Part shown: positions 26,663-37,439 of the stretch, piece after piece
Numbering within the stretch: the first letter of the stretch is position 1
Layout of the letters: each line of letters starts with the position of its first letter
NCBI GenBank assembly: GCA_938023035.1
Contig: CALIDI010000026.1
Span: 153,218 to 217,217, forward strand
Direction: 5' to 3'
DNA length: 64,000 bases
Source: an uncultured Leptolyngbyaceae cyanobacterium
GTDB taxonomy: Bacteria > Cyanobacteriota > Cyanobacteriia > Leptolyngbyales > Leptolyngbyaceae
Made by a program: the position numbers and the translations under genes
The notes under the pieces: generated by a model
What the model saw: the letters and a program-made list of their open reading frames with translations, nothing else
Told to the model about the DNA's origin: nothing
The model's database searches: none

Positions 26663-27427
26663 ATGGAAGCGTCTTTACAGTTAATTTGGGCTTTGGGAAT
26701 GATGGCGATCGCAATTGCCCTCTCGGCCTGGCAACGTCTGGGGTTAGCGACGAACCTAGCCCTGGCTACTGGCCGCACGGTGTTGCAGTTGCTGGTGGTT
26801 GGCTACGTTTTGGCCAGTGTGTTTGCCCTGCGCAATTCCTGGGCAGTGTTAGGGCTATTAGCCATTATGCTGCTGATTGCGGCGATCGTCGCGCGGAACC
26901 GTATCAGCCAAAAAATTCCCTACCTCTTGCCCATGGTGGCGGGGGCAATTTTGCTAGGAAGCGCCGCCACTCTGTTTTACATCATTGTACTGGTGATTCG
27001 TCCGACCGTCTGGTACGAACCCCGCTTTTTGATCCCCTTTGCGGGGATTGTGTTGGGCAATAGTATGAATGCTGCTGCGATCGCCGGAGAGCGGTTAGTT
27101 AGTAGCCTTAATAGTAGTCAGCTTGAAATTGAAACCCATCTCAGTCTGGGAGCGACTCCTAGTCAGGCGATTTTTAGCTATCGGCGTGAAGCAATTAAAA
27201 CCGGCATGATTTCTATCATCAACTCCATGATGGTGGTCGGTTTGGTGACTTTGCCTGGAGTCATGGTCGGTCAGATCCTGGGTGGAGCTGAGCCGCTCCA
27301 GGCTGCTGCCTACCAAATACTGATCATGTTTATGCTGGCCTTTGCCGACCTGATTACCACGTGGTTGATCACCTGGGGAATTTGTCGGCGCTTTTTTAAT
27401 AGTGCGGCTCAATTGACAAGCTGGTAA
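26663..27427 (+). CDS. fetB: FetB/UPF0014 family ABC transporter permease (iron export type)
   Basis: A membrane permease with about seven hydrophobic segments. Family blocks are GRTVLQLLVVGYVLASVF, ARNRISQKIPYL, the central IPFAGIVLGNSMNAAAIAGER, IETHLSLGATPSQA and SMMVVGLVTLPGVMVGQILGG. In E. coli FetA-FetB exports iron under oxidative stress; the partner ATPase gene is not in this window. ATG 26663 was preferred over GTG 26648 because it begins the conserved membrane region. It is divergent from the aminotransferase. Confidence 0.9.
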   Translation: MEASLQLIWALGMMAIAIALSAWQRLGLATNLALATGRTVLQLLVVGYVLASVFALRNSWAVLGLLAIMLLIAAIVARNRISQKIPYLLPMVAGAILLGSAATLFYIIVLVIRPTVWYEPRFLIPFAGIVLGNSMNAAAIAGERLVSSLNSSQLEIETHLSLGATPSQAIFSYRREAIKTGMISIINSMMVVGLVTLPGVMVGQILGGAEPLQAAAYQILIMFMLAFADLITTWLITWGICRRFFNSAAQLTSW

Positions 27428-27466
27428 GACACTGTACACAGTCCTGCTGCTGTTAGCGAATCACCC

Positions 27467-28273
27467 TTAGTTTCTAACCGGTGGAACTGGCCCTCCCAGG
27501 GGATTCAGCCAATGGAGAATGGTGCGTTCGAGTTGGGCCAACTCGCGGTAAACTTCTTGACGCATCCATTGGGCGATCGCGTCAAAGGGGGTGAAGACGG
27601 CCCCGGTTTGCCACTTAACATCAGGGCCGAGAGGCGTTAGATGGTTCCCTGCTAGGGTTTGGGCTGTCACCATGGCCGCAAAGCGGTCTTGCAACAGCCG
27701 GTTGAGATCGTGGGTCTGGTCAATCGTGTCTTTGCTAAATTTGATCAGCAGATTGCGCCGCACACAGTAGTTTTGAATTACGAGTCGTTTGGTTTCTTGG
27801 GGGGAAGGGCTAAACTCCACAGCGATACCTGAAGCCGCCAGCGGTTCAAAAAAGGTGGCAAACTGGTCGGCCAGAGGCACGGCCTCACGGGCTGAGAAGT
27901 TATTAAATGAAATCAGGATATTACCTGCTCGTTCGACCTCAAACAGGCAGCCAATCAACAGATGGAGTTTGCAACCCATGCTGTGCCCCATGCCATAAAT
28001 TGGTAAGTAACGGCGGCGTAAATATTGAGTCTGCAAGGTCTGAAGGGTTCGTTCAAAACTACGATGCACCTCCTCGGCGATCGCTCGATGGTCAAAGGTA
28101 TTCACAAAGGGGGTGGCAACAATGACATAACCCTGGTCAGCTAGGTACTCTAGCAAACGGCGGTAGGTAAGTTGCGGGGCAGTGGCAACAAAGGCTCCTC
28201 CCAGAAAGTGAATCAGAGCGACCGGGCGACTGGGCAACAATACCCAGTTCCCATTCATTTCTTGCCAGTCCAT
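27467..28273 (-). CDS. DUF1350 family protein (alpha/beta-hydrolase-like)
   Basis: A 268-residue protein of the DUF1350 family, conserved in cyanobacteria and plastids. The fold is hydrolase-like: VALIHFLGGAFVATAPQLTY (the oxyanion-type strand and loop), GYVIVATPFVNTFDHRAIAEE, and the nucleophile-elbow-like YGMGHSMGCKLHLL with a serine. No activity has been assigned to the family that I know of. Convergent with fetB, 39 bases apart, and divergent from hflX. Confidence 0.85.
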   Translation of the reverse strand: MDWQEMNGNWVLLPSRPVALIHFLGGAFVATAPQLTYRRLLEYLADQGYVIVATPFVNTFDHRAIAEEVHRSFERTLQTLQTQYLRRRYLPIYGMGHSMGCKLHLLIGCLFEVERAGNILISFNNFSAREAVPLADQFATFFEPLAASGIAVEFSPSPQETKRLVIQNYCVRRNLLIKFSKDTIDQTHDLNRLLQDRFAAMVTAQTLAGNHLTPLGPDVKWQTGAVFTPFDAIAQWMRQEVYRELAQLERTILHWLNPLGGPVPPVRN

Positions 28274-28505
28274 GCCAGTTGGTTTTCCTGATAAACATTG
28301 AGATTAGCCTTTTCATATTTTGCCGTAGAAACCTCTGAACTAGCGGGACGGGTAACCAGACTGGAGCAAAAAACGCCGTTTTGCATTCTGAATGGTGTAT
28401 TTTGAATGCTGCATTATGAGCTGAGATAAAGGGGTGGGCTAAAATAAGCGGTAGATTGGGTTGGGGTTTTGATTTATCGAAACGGTTTACGGCAATATTC
28501 AGGGC

Positions 28506-30167
28506 TTGAAAACAAGTCAGCTCAAGCAGTTGCAACGGCTATATCATCAACGGCTACCAGGCGATCGCTTCACCACGCCTGAGTTTGCCCAGCGCATTGC
28601 ATCTGTGAGCACAGAGATTGATGAGCCGGTTTGCGTTTACATTAATCGGCGCGGGCAGGTGATTCGGGTGGGGGTAGGCACTCCGGGCCAGACCCGCATC
28701 CCTCCTGTGGAGTTGCCCCGCTATGGGGCCGAACGCTTAAGCGGTATTCGCTGTGTGGCGACCCAATTAAGCCTAGAACCACCGAACAAAGCCGCCTTGA
28801 ATGCGATGGCAATGCAGCGACTGGATGCCCTAGTCACGATCACACTCACAGGAAGCGGGTTTGAACGTCGAGGCGGGGGGGCAACAGGCTATATTCGTGC
28901 CGTCTATCTGGCTCATCTCGTGCCGCATCCTGAAATCACCTGGACGGTTTCCCCCGGCCTCAGTTTGGATCTACTGGCTAATCAAGATTTTCTAGAGCTG
29001 GTAGAAGGGCTGGAAGCAGAGTTTCAGCGCGAGTTTGTTGCCCGCCAGGTGGATCAAGACCATGACCGCGTCTTGATTGTCGGGCTGATGACTGATGCAG
29101 ATAGCCCCCAGCGGTTTAAGGATGGTCTAGCCGAGTTGGCCCGGTTGGTAGAGACAGCGGGGGGAGATGTGTTGCAAACCGTCAGTCAAAAGCGAGCGCG
29201 GCCCCACCCCCAAACGGTTGTCGGAGCCGGGAAGGTGCAGGAAATTGCCCTAGCAGCCCAAACCAGCGGAGCAAACCTGATTGTCTTTGATCGAGATTTA
29301 TCTCCAGCGCAAGTACGCAACCTGGAGGCCCAGATTGGGATCCGGGTGATTGATCGGACAGAGGTGATTCTCGATATTTTTGCCCAACGGGCGCGCTCTG
29401 GCGCGGGTAAGCTTCAGGTTGAGCTAGCACAACTAGAATATATGCTGCCCCGATTGACAGGACGCGGGCAAGCCATGTCACGACTCGGCGGCGGGATTGG
29501 CACAAGAGGGCCAGGAGAAACCAAGTTAGAAACGGAGCGGCGAGCCATTCAACGGCGGATCTCGCGCTTGCAGCAGGAGGTTAACCAACTCCAGGCCCAC
29601 CGGGCGCGGATGCGGCAAAAACGACAGCATCAGGAAGTGCCCTCGATCGCCGTGGTGGGTTATACCAACGCGGGCAAATCGACATTGCTGAATGTGCTGA
29701 CAAATGCCGAGGTTTATACGGCTGACCAGTTATTTGCCACCCTTGACCCAACAACGCGACGGTTGGTCGTACCCGATGCGATTACCCGCTCACCTCGCCC
29801 AGTTTTGCTGACCGATACTGTTGGCTTTATCCACGAATTGCCGCCCTCTTTGATGGATGCCTTCCGCGCCACCCTGGAGGAAGTGACTGAGGCTGATGCC
29901 CTGGTGCATGTGGTGGATTTGTCGCACCCTGCCTGGCAAAGTCACATTCGTGCAGTGATGGGAATTCTGGCCCAAATGCCAATCACGCCGGGGCCTGCCC
30001 TACTGGTGTTTAACAAAATTGACCAGGTGGATGGCGATCGCCTAAGTCAGGCGCAGGAAGAACACCCCAACGCTGTGTTTGTTTCTGCCAGCGATCGCCT
30101 GGGGCTAGAAACCCTGCGCCACCAACTGGGACAACTGGTGCACTATGCCCTGGGAGAGCATCGTTAA
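28506..30167 (+). CDS. hflX: GTPase HflX
   Basis: A ribosome-associated GTPase that splits or rescues stalled ribosomes. The 553-residue frame has an N-terminal cyanobacterial extension, the HflX domain (VGLMTDADSPQRFKDGLAEL, TVVGAGKVQEIA, DLSPAQVRNLE, DRTEVILDIFAQRARSGAGK, LPRLTGRGQAMSRLGGGIG, GPGETKLETERR), a coiled coil, and the G domain with GYTNAGKST (G1), DTVGFI (G3) and NKID (G4). No ATG is available near the 5' end: TTG 28506 is used here. In-frame codons before it read ETVYGNIQG and fit the expected family N-terminus, reached only from an ATC codon at 28476. Confidence 0.93.
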   Translation: MKTSQLKQLQRLYHQRLPGDRFTTPEFAQRIASVSTEIDEPVCVYINRRGQVIRVGVGTPGQTRIPPVELPRYGAERLSGIRCVATQLSLEPPNKAALNAMAMQRLDALVTITLTGSGFERRGGGATGYIRAVYLAHLVPHPEITWTVSPGLSLDLLANQDFLELVEGLEAEFQREFVARQVDQDHDRVLIVGLMTDADSPQRFKDGLAELARLVETAGGDVLQTVSQKRARPHPQTVVGAGKVQEIALAAQTSGANLIVFDRDLSPAQVRNLEAQIGIRVIDRTEVILDIFAQRARSGAGKLQVELAQLEYMLPRLTGRGQAMSRLGGGIGTRGPGETKLETERRAIQRRISRLQQEVNQLQAHRARMRQKRQHQEVPSIAVVGYTNAGKSTLLNVLTNAEVYTADQLFATLDPTTRRLVVPDAITRSPRPVLLTDTVGFIHELPPSLMDAFRATLEEVTEADALVHVVDLSHPAWQSHIRAVMGILAQMPITPGPALLVFNKIDQVDGDRLSQAQEEHPNAVFVSASDRLGLETLRHQLGQLVHYALGEHR

Positions 30168-30526
30168 ACCCTGGCTAGGAATCATGCTGAATCGTCTTAA
30201 TGGGGTGAATATCCATGAGTTCCACATCAACCGGGTCTTGGGTCTGATCGCCTTCGCCTACGCCCCGATCAGCTTTCGTTGGGGGGCCTAGATAATGAAC
30301 TTAAAGCCCTCGAGCAAGCCGCTTTCTAGCTGTCGAACTGCGGTTGATTCAGCCTAGGGTGCAGGGGGTTTACCCTTGGGCTGGGGGCAACGCCCCTGCA
30401 TCCCCATCGGCTCCAATGAACTCAGCAACTCGGCGATCGCCATAAAACAAATGTCCGGAGATTAGCTGGCAACAAGTCATCCCTACACTGAATCCAAGAT
30501 CGACACCGTTTGATAGAATATCTGGG
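30168..30526. other. Spacer after hflX
   Basis: No intact gene. A short frame at 30184-30291 (MLNRLNGVNIHEFHINRVLG...) resembles the H-x3-R-x-L end region of some transposases but is too short to classify. Small GC-rich hairpins are present around 30360-30400. Confidence 0.35.
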
Positions 30527-31051
30527 TTGTTCACAGCGATACCGTCGTTGAGCCAGTCCATCGATCTACCTAGAGTTGACGACTTTCTACAGGAGCTTGC
30601 TACGATTCAGCAAACAGGTTCCAAGCGCATTGCCCTGTTGGGTTCTCGTCACGTGCCGATTACGCATCAAAATCTCATTGAGATGATGAGCTATGCCCTG
30701 GTGCTAGAGGGCAACCGTCTGATTACATCAGGAGCCACAGGCACCAATTTTGCCGCAATTCGGGGAGCACTCAGAGCCGATCCTGTCTTGCTAACAGTGA
30801 TTTTGCCGCAAAGTCTGGATAAGCAGCCACGAGAATCTCGGGAACAGCTAGAACAGGTCATTCATCTGGTGGAAAACCCTGAAAATGATGATTTACCTTT
30901 AGCAGAGGCCAGTGCAATCTGTAACCAGGAAATTATCTCTCGCTGCCAGCAGCTCATTTGTTTTGCCTTCCATGACAGTAGTATTCTGCTGAATACCTGC
31001 AAAGAAGCGGAAGAACAACGCAAAATCGTCACCTTGTTTTATTTTGACTAA
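30527..31051 (+). CDS. DprA-like 'DNA recombination-mediator protein A' (Rossmann-fold)
   Basis: A 174-residue protein of a cyanobacterial family annotated as DNA recombination-mediator protein A, a short relative of the DprA/LOG Rossmann fold. It has QTGSKRIALLGSRHVPITHQ, EGNRLITSGATGTNFAAIRG (the phosphate-binding S-G-A-T-G turn) and LLTVILPQSLDKQPRESREQ. Full DprA proteins are about twice as long, so a role in transformation is not assured. The start is TTG at 30527; TTG 30548 (LSQSIDLPRVD) is closer to the family start. A strong terminator follows. Confidence 0.8.
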   Translation: MFTAIPSLSQSIDLPRVDDFLQELATIQQTGSKRIALLGSRHVPITHQNLIEMMSYALVLEGNRLITSGATGTNFAAIRGALRADPVLLTVILPQSLDKQPRESREQLEQVIHLVENPENDDLPLAEASAICNQEIISRCQQLICFAFHDSSILLNTCKEAEEQRKIVTLFYFD

Positions 31052-31071
31052 GTTTTATTTTGACTAAGGGG

Positions 31072-31109
31072 CTGCCAAGACGAAAGTAAATTTTCGTCAA
31101 GGCAGTTTT
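31072..31109 (+). terminator. Rho-independent terminator after the DprA-like gene
   Basis: CTGCC-AA-GACGAAA pairs with TTTCGTC-AA-GGCAG around a short loop, directly followed by TTTT. It begins 20 bases after the stop codon. Confidence 0.8.
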
Positions 31110-31881
31110 GAGGGCTTGAAACGGGTCAAAGTTGAATTTTGATCCAGATTTTGACGATCAGGTATCACCATCGTCACCTAACTGAAGATGGGATATAGAC
31201 GGTTCCACTCTTGGTTAGGGGCTACGCCCTAACGCCTTCATAGGCCCTAGTGGATCCAGCAATCTGGCAATTGCTCTCTCGAGGAGAGTAGCTAAGGGCT
31301 TAATATAGAAATAAAATCTTGCTCATGCCCATCAGCTAACAGTCATCGGCTGAAGCTTGTCACTCGCGCAGTTGGTCGATACCTGACGCCAACGGTGGAG
31401 TGTTACCCTTACCTATTAGTACAGAAAACCGGAAATGTCTGGATTCGTCTAAGTCACCCTCATCCCCTTTTCTTAAATCCCCGTCAGGGCTATGCCACTG
31501 CCCCCGTCGAGGCAGCAGGGGAGGTGGATCGAAGCCCTTCTCCTGCTTTGGGAGAGAGGTGGGGGTGAGGGCAGACAGACGGATGCCTTCGTCTATTAGG
31601 TAGACAATATCGATTCATAGGGGTTGGAAGGTGTTTCATTGAATTAGAGTTGGTGCACTCAGCTCTGCCTAGCTGTGGGTTTGATAGAAGAGGGTGTGTT
31701 CTCCTATGCGGCGAACAGACGTTTGTTACACTAATAACAGGGATTGACTGGGTGACGTGGGGAATGGTGCGTTATCCGAGGTTGTGAGCCTGATAGAGAG
31801 TAGGCAGAACTTGACCACGGATACCGCTGCCCATTGCTTAGCTTCGCTCTGTTTTATTGATTCATTGGAGAAGTAATTTCC
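31110..31881. other. Spacer upstream of the BI-1 gene
   Basis: Long non-coding stretch with a Family A repeat copy at 31420-31596. Nothing else was recognised, though the 250 bases before 31882 should contain the BI-1 promoter. Confidence 0.4.
31420..31596 (+). repeat. Family A interspersed repeat, copy 2
   Basis: It runs from TACAGAAAACCGGAAATGTC through CACCCTCATCCCCTTTTCTT, the CGAGGCAGCAGGGGAGG segment and CTCCTGCTTTGGGAGAG, to GACGGATGCCTTCGTCTAT. It shares order and length with the copy at 47152 and is co-directional with the upstream DprA-like gene. Confidence 0.8.
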
Positions 31882-32571
31882 ATGGTGACCGCAGCTCAGG
31901 CTCGTCCAAGCGAACGTGCTGAATTTATTCGCAAGACCTATTTGCATCTCGCGGGTGCGATCGCTGCTTTTATTGGGGTTGAGTTTATTCTCTTTCAAAC
32001 TGGAATCGCTGAAGCCATTTTTCAGTTTGTTGCCGGTAGCCGCTTTGTCTGGCTAGCAATTTTGGCGGGGTTTTCGTTAATTGGCTGGTTAGCTCGGAGT
32101 TTAGCTGACCAGGCTGATTCTGTCTCTACCCAGTACCTAGGGTTAGGGGTCGAAGTGGTGGCCCAAGCGCTCCTCTTTGCGCCGCTTCTCTATATCGCTG
32201 CGATATTTTCCGATCCAACGGTGATTCCGACAGCGGGCGTTTTAACTCTCTTATTGTTTGCTGGGCTAACGGCGTTTGCCTTTTTTACTCAGCAAGATTT
32301 TTCGTTTTTGGGTGGCATTCTAACGATTGGTGGCTTTGTCGCTTTGGGGGTAATCGTTTGTAGTGCGATTTTTGGCTTTCAGCTAGGGCTGCTGTTTTCT
32401 GGGGTTATGGTGGTATTTGCCGCTGCCGCGATTCTCTATGATACATCCGAGGTGTTGCATCACTACCAGCCTCATCAGTACGTGGCTGCGTCGCTTCAAC
32501 TCTTTGCATCGGTGGCTCTGCTGTTATGGTACGTGCTGCGAATTGTAATGGCTTTATCTTCTCGGAGATAG
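31882..32571 (+). CDS. Bax inhibitor-1 (BI-1/YccA) family membrane protein
   Basis: A 229-residue protein with seven hydrophobic segments, the layout of the BI-1/TMBIM family. Markers are RAEFIRKTYLHLAGAIAAF at the start, GLTAFAFFTQQDFSFLGGIL in the middle, and the late YDTSEVLHHYQPHQYVAASLQLF, the acidic region implicated in pH-dependent calcium leak in family members. Function in cyanobacteria is unclear. A terminator stands 51 bases after the stop. Confidence 0.92.
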   Translation: MVTAAQARPSERAEFIRKTYLHLAGAIAAFIGVEFILFQTGIAEAIFQFVAGSRFVWLAILAGFSLIGWLARSLADQADSVSTQYLGLGVEVVAQALLFAPLLYIAAIFSDPTVIPTAGVLTLLLFAGLTAFAFFTQQDFSFLGGILTIGGFVALGVIVCSAIFGFQLGLLFSGVMVVFAAAAILYDTSEVLHHYQPHQYVAASLQLFASVALLLWYVLRIVMALSSRR

Positions 32572-32621
32572 GGAATCCACAACAATGACGTTATTGAATC
32601 GATCAAGTTAAGCAAATTCGC

Positions 32622-32650
32622 AACCCGGTTTTTGGCAAAGCCGGGTTTTT
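32622..32650 (+). terminator. Rho-independent terminator after the BI-1 gene
   Basis: AACCCGG pairs with CCGGGTT around a 12-base loop, and the stem continues into TTTT. Confidence 0.85.
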
Positions 32651-32693
32651 CATTGGGCAATGCTGTTATCCGCTGGTTGAGTTGCACTGGTTC

Positions 32694-34448
32694 ATGGCCC
32701 TCGATTTTACCAACACTAATTTGTTATGGACTTCGGTTTTAGCAGAAACGCTGTATCGCCTGGGTCTAGCTACGGCAATCGTTTGTCCTGGTTCGCGTTC
32801 GGCACCGTTGGCTATTGCTTTTGCTCGGCATCCTCAGATTGAAGCGATTCCGGTATTAGATGAACGTTCAGCCGCTTTTTTGGCGCTGGGGTTGGCGCGT
32901 CAAAGGCACCGACCGGTGGTCTTGGTTTGCACGTCTGGTACGGCTGGGGCTAATTTTTTTCCCGCGGTGATTGAGGCGAGTGTGAGTCAGGTGCCGCTGC
33001 TGGTGCTAACGGGCGATCGCCCCTCCGAGTTGCGCGATTGTAATGCGGGTCAGGCGATTGATCAGCACAAGCTATATGGCACCTACCCCAACTGGCAAAC
33101 GGAGTTAGCTTTGCCAGACTTAAGTCTGCTGGCCTACTTACGCCAAACTCTGGTGCAGGCCTGGGAGCGAACCATCTACCCAGTTGCTGGAGTGGTTCAT
33201 CTCAATTGCCCCTTTCGTGAGCCATTAGCCCCCCAGCCGGAAACGATTGCCGACTGTCCAAATTTGGAGACAGAATCTTTTTTTAGCCATCTATTGCCCG
33301 TTTTACGGCCCCAGCCAAAGTGGCCACTGACGGCGAGCTTGCAACTCCCCCTCAATCACTGGTGCAACCAGCCAAAGGGCGTTCTAATTGCAGGGCCAGC
33401 CCAACCCGCTGATCCGGAAACTTATTGTCGTGCGATCGCCCATCTAGCTGGGACACTAGGCTATCCAGTTCTGGCAGAAGGGCTTTCGCCTCTGCGCAAC
33501 TACGCAAAGCTTAACCCCAATCTGGTCGCTACCTATGATTTGATTCTACGGAACCCGGCACTAGCTGAGCAATTGCACCCTGAGGTGGTGATTCGGATCG
33601 GAGACATGCCCACCAGCAAACAGCTCCGCACTTGGTTAGCGGCTGCCCAGCCGCAGCAATGGGTGATTGATCCCAGCGATCGCAATCTTGATCCACTGCA
33701 CGGAATGACGACTCATCTACGATTTCCTGTAGAGCAGTTGGCCACGGTCTATTTAGGGGATCCGGCTGGATCTAGCGACTACTTAAAGCGATGGCTGACC
33801 GCTGAGCAGCAAACACGGCAGGCGATTCATCAAATAATGGCCAGCACTGATACGCTCCAGGAGAGTAAGGTGGCCTGGTTATTAAGCCAAACGCTTGCCA
33901 CTGGCACCCCCCTCTTTATCAGTAGTAGTCTGCCCGTGCGGGATGTGGAGTGGTTTTGGCTACCGGGCGATCGCCAAATTCAACCCTACTTTAACCGGGG
34001 TGCAAACGGCATTGATGGTAGCCTTTCCACGGCGCTGGGCATTGCCCATCGCCAGGCTCCTAGCGTGATGCTCACGGGAGATCTGGCCCTGTTGCACGAT
34101 ACCAATGGTTTTTTGCTAGCCCCGCAATTTTTAGGGCATCTCACTATTGTGCTGATTAACAACCATGGGGGCGGCATTTTTGAAATGTTGCCCATTGCTC
34201 AGTACGATCCGCCCTTTGAGGCTTACTTTGCAACCCCCCAAATGGTCGATGTGGCGCAGCTATGCGCCGCCTATGCGATCGCCCATGAGCGGATTCGCAC
34301 CTGGGAGCAACTCCAAATTTTGCTCAACCCTCTACCAAAGCAAGGCATTCGGGTGCTAGAAATCTGTACAGATCGCAAACAAGCGGCCCAGTGGCGACGT
34401 CAACATCTGGAGATGTTTACTTTTTCAGAAAGAAATTTATCTCTGTAG
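32694..34448 (+). CDS. menD: MenD, SEPHCHC synthase
   Basis: The thiamine-diphosphate enzyme that joins 2-oxoglutarate-derived semialdehyde to isochorismate in phylloquinone (menaquinone) synthesis; phylloquinone is the photosystem I secondary acceptor. The 584-residue protein has VCPGSRSAPLAIAFARHP, DERSAAFLALGLARQRHRPV, CTSGTAGANFFPAVIEAS, LTGDRPSELRDCNAGQAIDQ, the later FNRGANGIDGSLSTALGIAH, TGDLALLHDTNG (ThDP/Mg2+ binding) and INNHGGGIFEMLPIAQ. ATG 32694 gives the normal N-terminus; TTG 32682 is less likely. Other men genes are elsewhere. Convergent with sqdX. Confidence 0.96.
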   Translation: MALDFTNTNLLWTSVLAETLYRLGLATAIVCPGSRSAPLAIAFARHPQIEAIPVLDERSAAFLALGLARQRHRPVVLVCTSGTAGANFFPAVIEASVSQVPLLVLTGDRPSELRDCNAGQAIDQHKLYGTYPNWQTELALPDLSLLAYLRQTLVQAWERTIYPVAGVVHLNCPFREPLAPQPETIADCPNLETESFFSHLLPVLRPQPKWPLTASLQLPLNHWCNQPKGVLIAGPAQPADPETYCRAIAHLAGTLGYPVLAEGLSPLRNYAKLNPNLVATYDLILRNPALAEQLHPEVVIRIGDMPTSKQLRTWLAAAQPQQWVIDPSDRNLDPLHGMTTHLRFPVEQLATVYLGDPAGSSDYLKRWLTAEQQTRQAIHQIMASTDTLQESKVAWLLSQTLATGTPLFISSSLPVRDVEWFWLPGDRQIQPYFNRGANGIDGSLSTALGIAHRQAPSVMLTGDLALLHDTNGFLLAPQFLGHLTIVLINNHGGGIFEMLPIAQYDPPFEAYFATPQMVDVAQLCAAYAIAHERIRTWEQLQILLNPLPKQGIRVLEICTDRKQAAQWRRQHLEMFTFSERNLSL

Positions 34449-34554
34449 ACCTCCTGTGGGCTGCACTAGTTTTGCTTTTGAGCGCTCAGGGGGCAGGGTC
34501 GAGAGGCAACAGCTCTGAATCCAAAGGAGCCCAGCAAAGGAGGTCAATACTCTA

Positions 34555-35694
34555 TCAGTGCAGTGATTGAGTCGCTGGGGAATGGCTAGCAATAACGTCT
34601 TTGTAATAGCCTTTGAGTTGTTGGGTGGCAGCAGCCCAACTCCATTTCTCTGCCTCTTGACGGGCATGACGGCGTAGCGCTTCGCGCTCATCGGCGTTGG
34701 CTAATAGTCGCTGGGTTGCCGCGATCGCTCCCCGCTCATCCGCCGGGTCAAACAAATAGCCATTCACCCCGTCTTCGACAATATCGGGAATTCCTCCAGA
34801 GCGCGCCGCCACCACGGGGCAGCCAGCGGCCATGGCCTCTAAAAGCACTAGCCCCAAGGTTTCAGTGCGTGAGGGAAACACAAAGGCATCCGCTGAGGCA
34901 AAGGCGGCCCCTAGCTCTTTTCCCTGAAGGTAGCCGACAAAATGGGTGGGGGTATCGGCAAAATGTTTTTCGAGAGCCTGCCGGTAGGGGCCATCACCAA
35001 CTAAGGCCAGGCGCGCATTGGGAATGGCCGCTAAAACGGGCTTAATGCGATCAATTTCTTTTTCAGCCGAAAGCCGACCCACGTACAGGAGTAAAGGGGC
35101 GTCTGGGTTACCTTGAGAAAGGCGCGATCGCATTTCTCGACTGGCCAAACTCGGCTGAAACATCTCCGTATCCACACCCCGCTGCCACAAATCAGTGCGC
35201 TCAATCCCCCGACTTGAGAGCGCCTTGACCATTGCCGTTGAAGTGCAGAGATTCAGTGCCGCTTGGTTGTGGGCCGCTTTTAGCAACTCCCACAATACCC
35301 CTTCTAACATCCCTAAACCATAGTGCTGCAGGTATTCTGGCAGATGGGTATGGTAAGAAGCGACCAGAGGAATATTATAAAACTTGCTGCAAAGCAGCCC
35401 AGACAGCCCTAGAACCGCTGGATTCACAATGTGGATAATGTCAGGCTTAAAGCGTTGAACCGCTAGAGCGATGGAGGGACGAGGCAAGGCCAGCTTCAGC
35501 TCTGGATAAAGAGGCAAGGGAAACCCAGAGACCCCATAAATTTTTGCTCCTTTATACTCGGTGAGGCCACCATCTGGCGAAAAAACCAACACCTGCTCAC
35601 CGAGCCGTTGCAAATGGTCAACCGTATGCTTTAGCCGGGTAACAATGCCGTCAACCTTGGGCAAAAACGTTTCAGTAAAAAGAGCAACACGCAT
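34555..35694 (-). CDS. sqdX: Sulfoquinovosyltransferase SqdX (GT4 glycosyltransferase)
   Basis: It transfers sulfoquinovose from its UDP form to diacylglycerol, the last step of sulfolipid (SQDG) synthesis, at the membrane. The 379-residue GT-B protein has MRVALFTETFLPKVDGIVTR, VASYHTHLPEYLQHYGLG, LWQRGVDTEMFQP, LLLYVGRLSAEKEIDR and the donor-site FVFPSRTETLGLVLLEAMAA. The start at ATG 35694 was chosen because family members begin MRVALFTE; the frame continues upstream for 30 residues without homology. It follows sqdB by about 110 bases on the same strand, confirming the specific assignment within the large GT4 family. Confidence 0.94.
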   Translation of the reverse strand: MRVALFTETFLPKVDGIVTRLKHTVDHLQRLGEQVLVFSPDGGLTEYKGAKIYGVSGFPLPLYPELKLALPRPSIALAVQRFKPDIIHIVNPAVLGLSGLLCSKFYNIPLVASYHTHLPEYLQHYGLGMLEGVLWELLKAAHNQAALNLCTSTAMVKALSSRGIERTDLWQRGVDTEMFQPSLASREMRSRLSQGNPDAPLLLYVGRLSAEKEIDRIKPVLAAIPNARLALVGDGPYRQALEKHFADTPTHFVGYLQGKELGAAFASADAFVFPSRTETLGLVLLEAMAAGCPVVAARSGGIPDIVEDGVNGYLFDPADERGAIAATQRLLANADEREALRRHARQEAEKWSWAAATQQLKGYYKDVIASHSPATQSLH

Positions 35695-35805
35695 ACATCG
35701 ACAGAAAACCGTGGACGGTAACAAAAAGCCGGTAAGCAGCCTGAGCAAACCTTGCAACAAACAGCAGCAATGCTGTTTATCCATTCTCCTGTCAGAGTAG
35801 ACAAC

Positions 35806-37439
<1,634 letters not shown>

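Noticed and set aside
30184..30291. Possible transposase C-terminal relic
   Set aside because: Only about 35 residues with a loose H-x3-R pattern; no inverted repeats or other transposase motifs around it.
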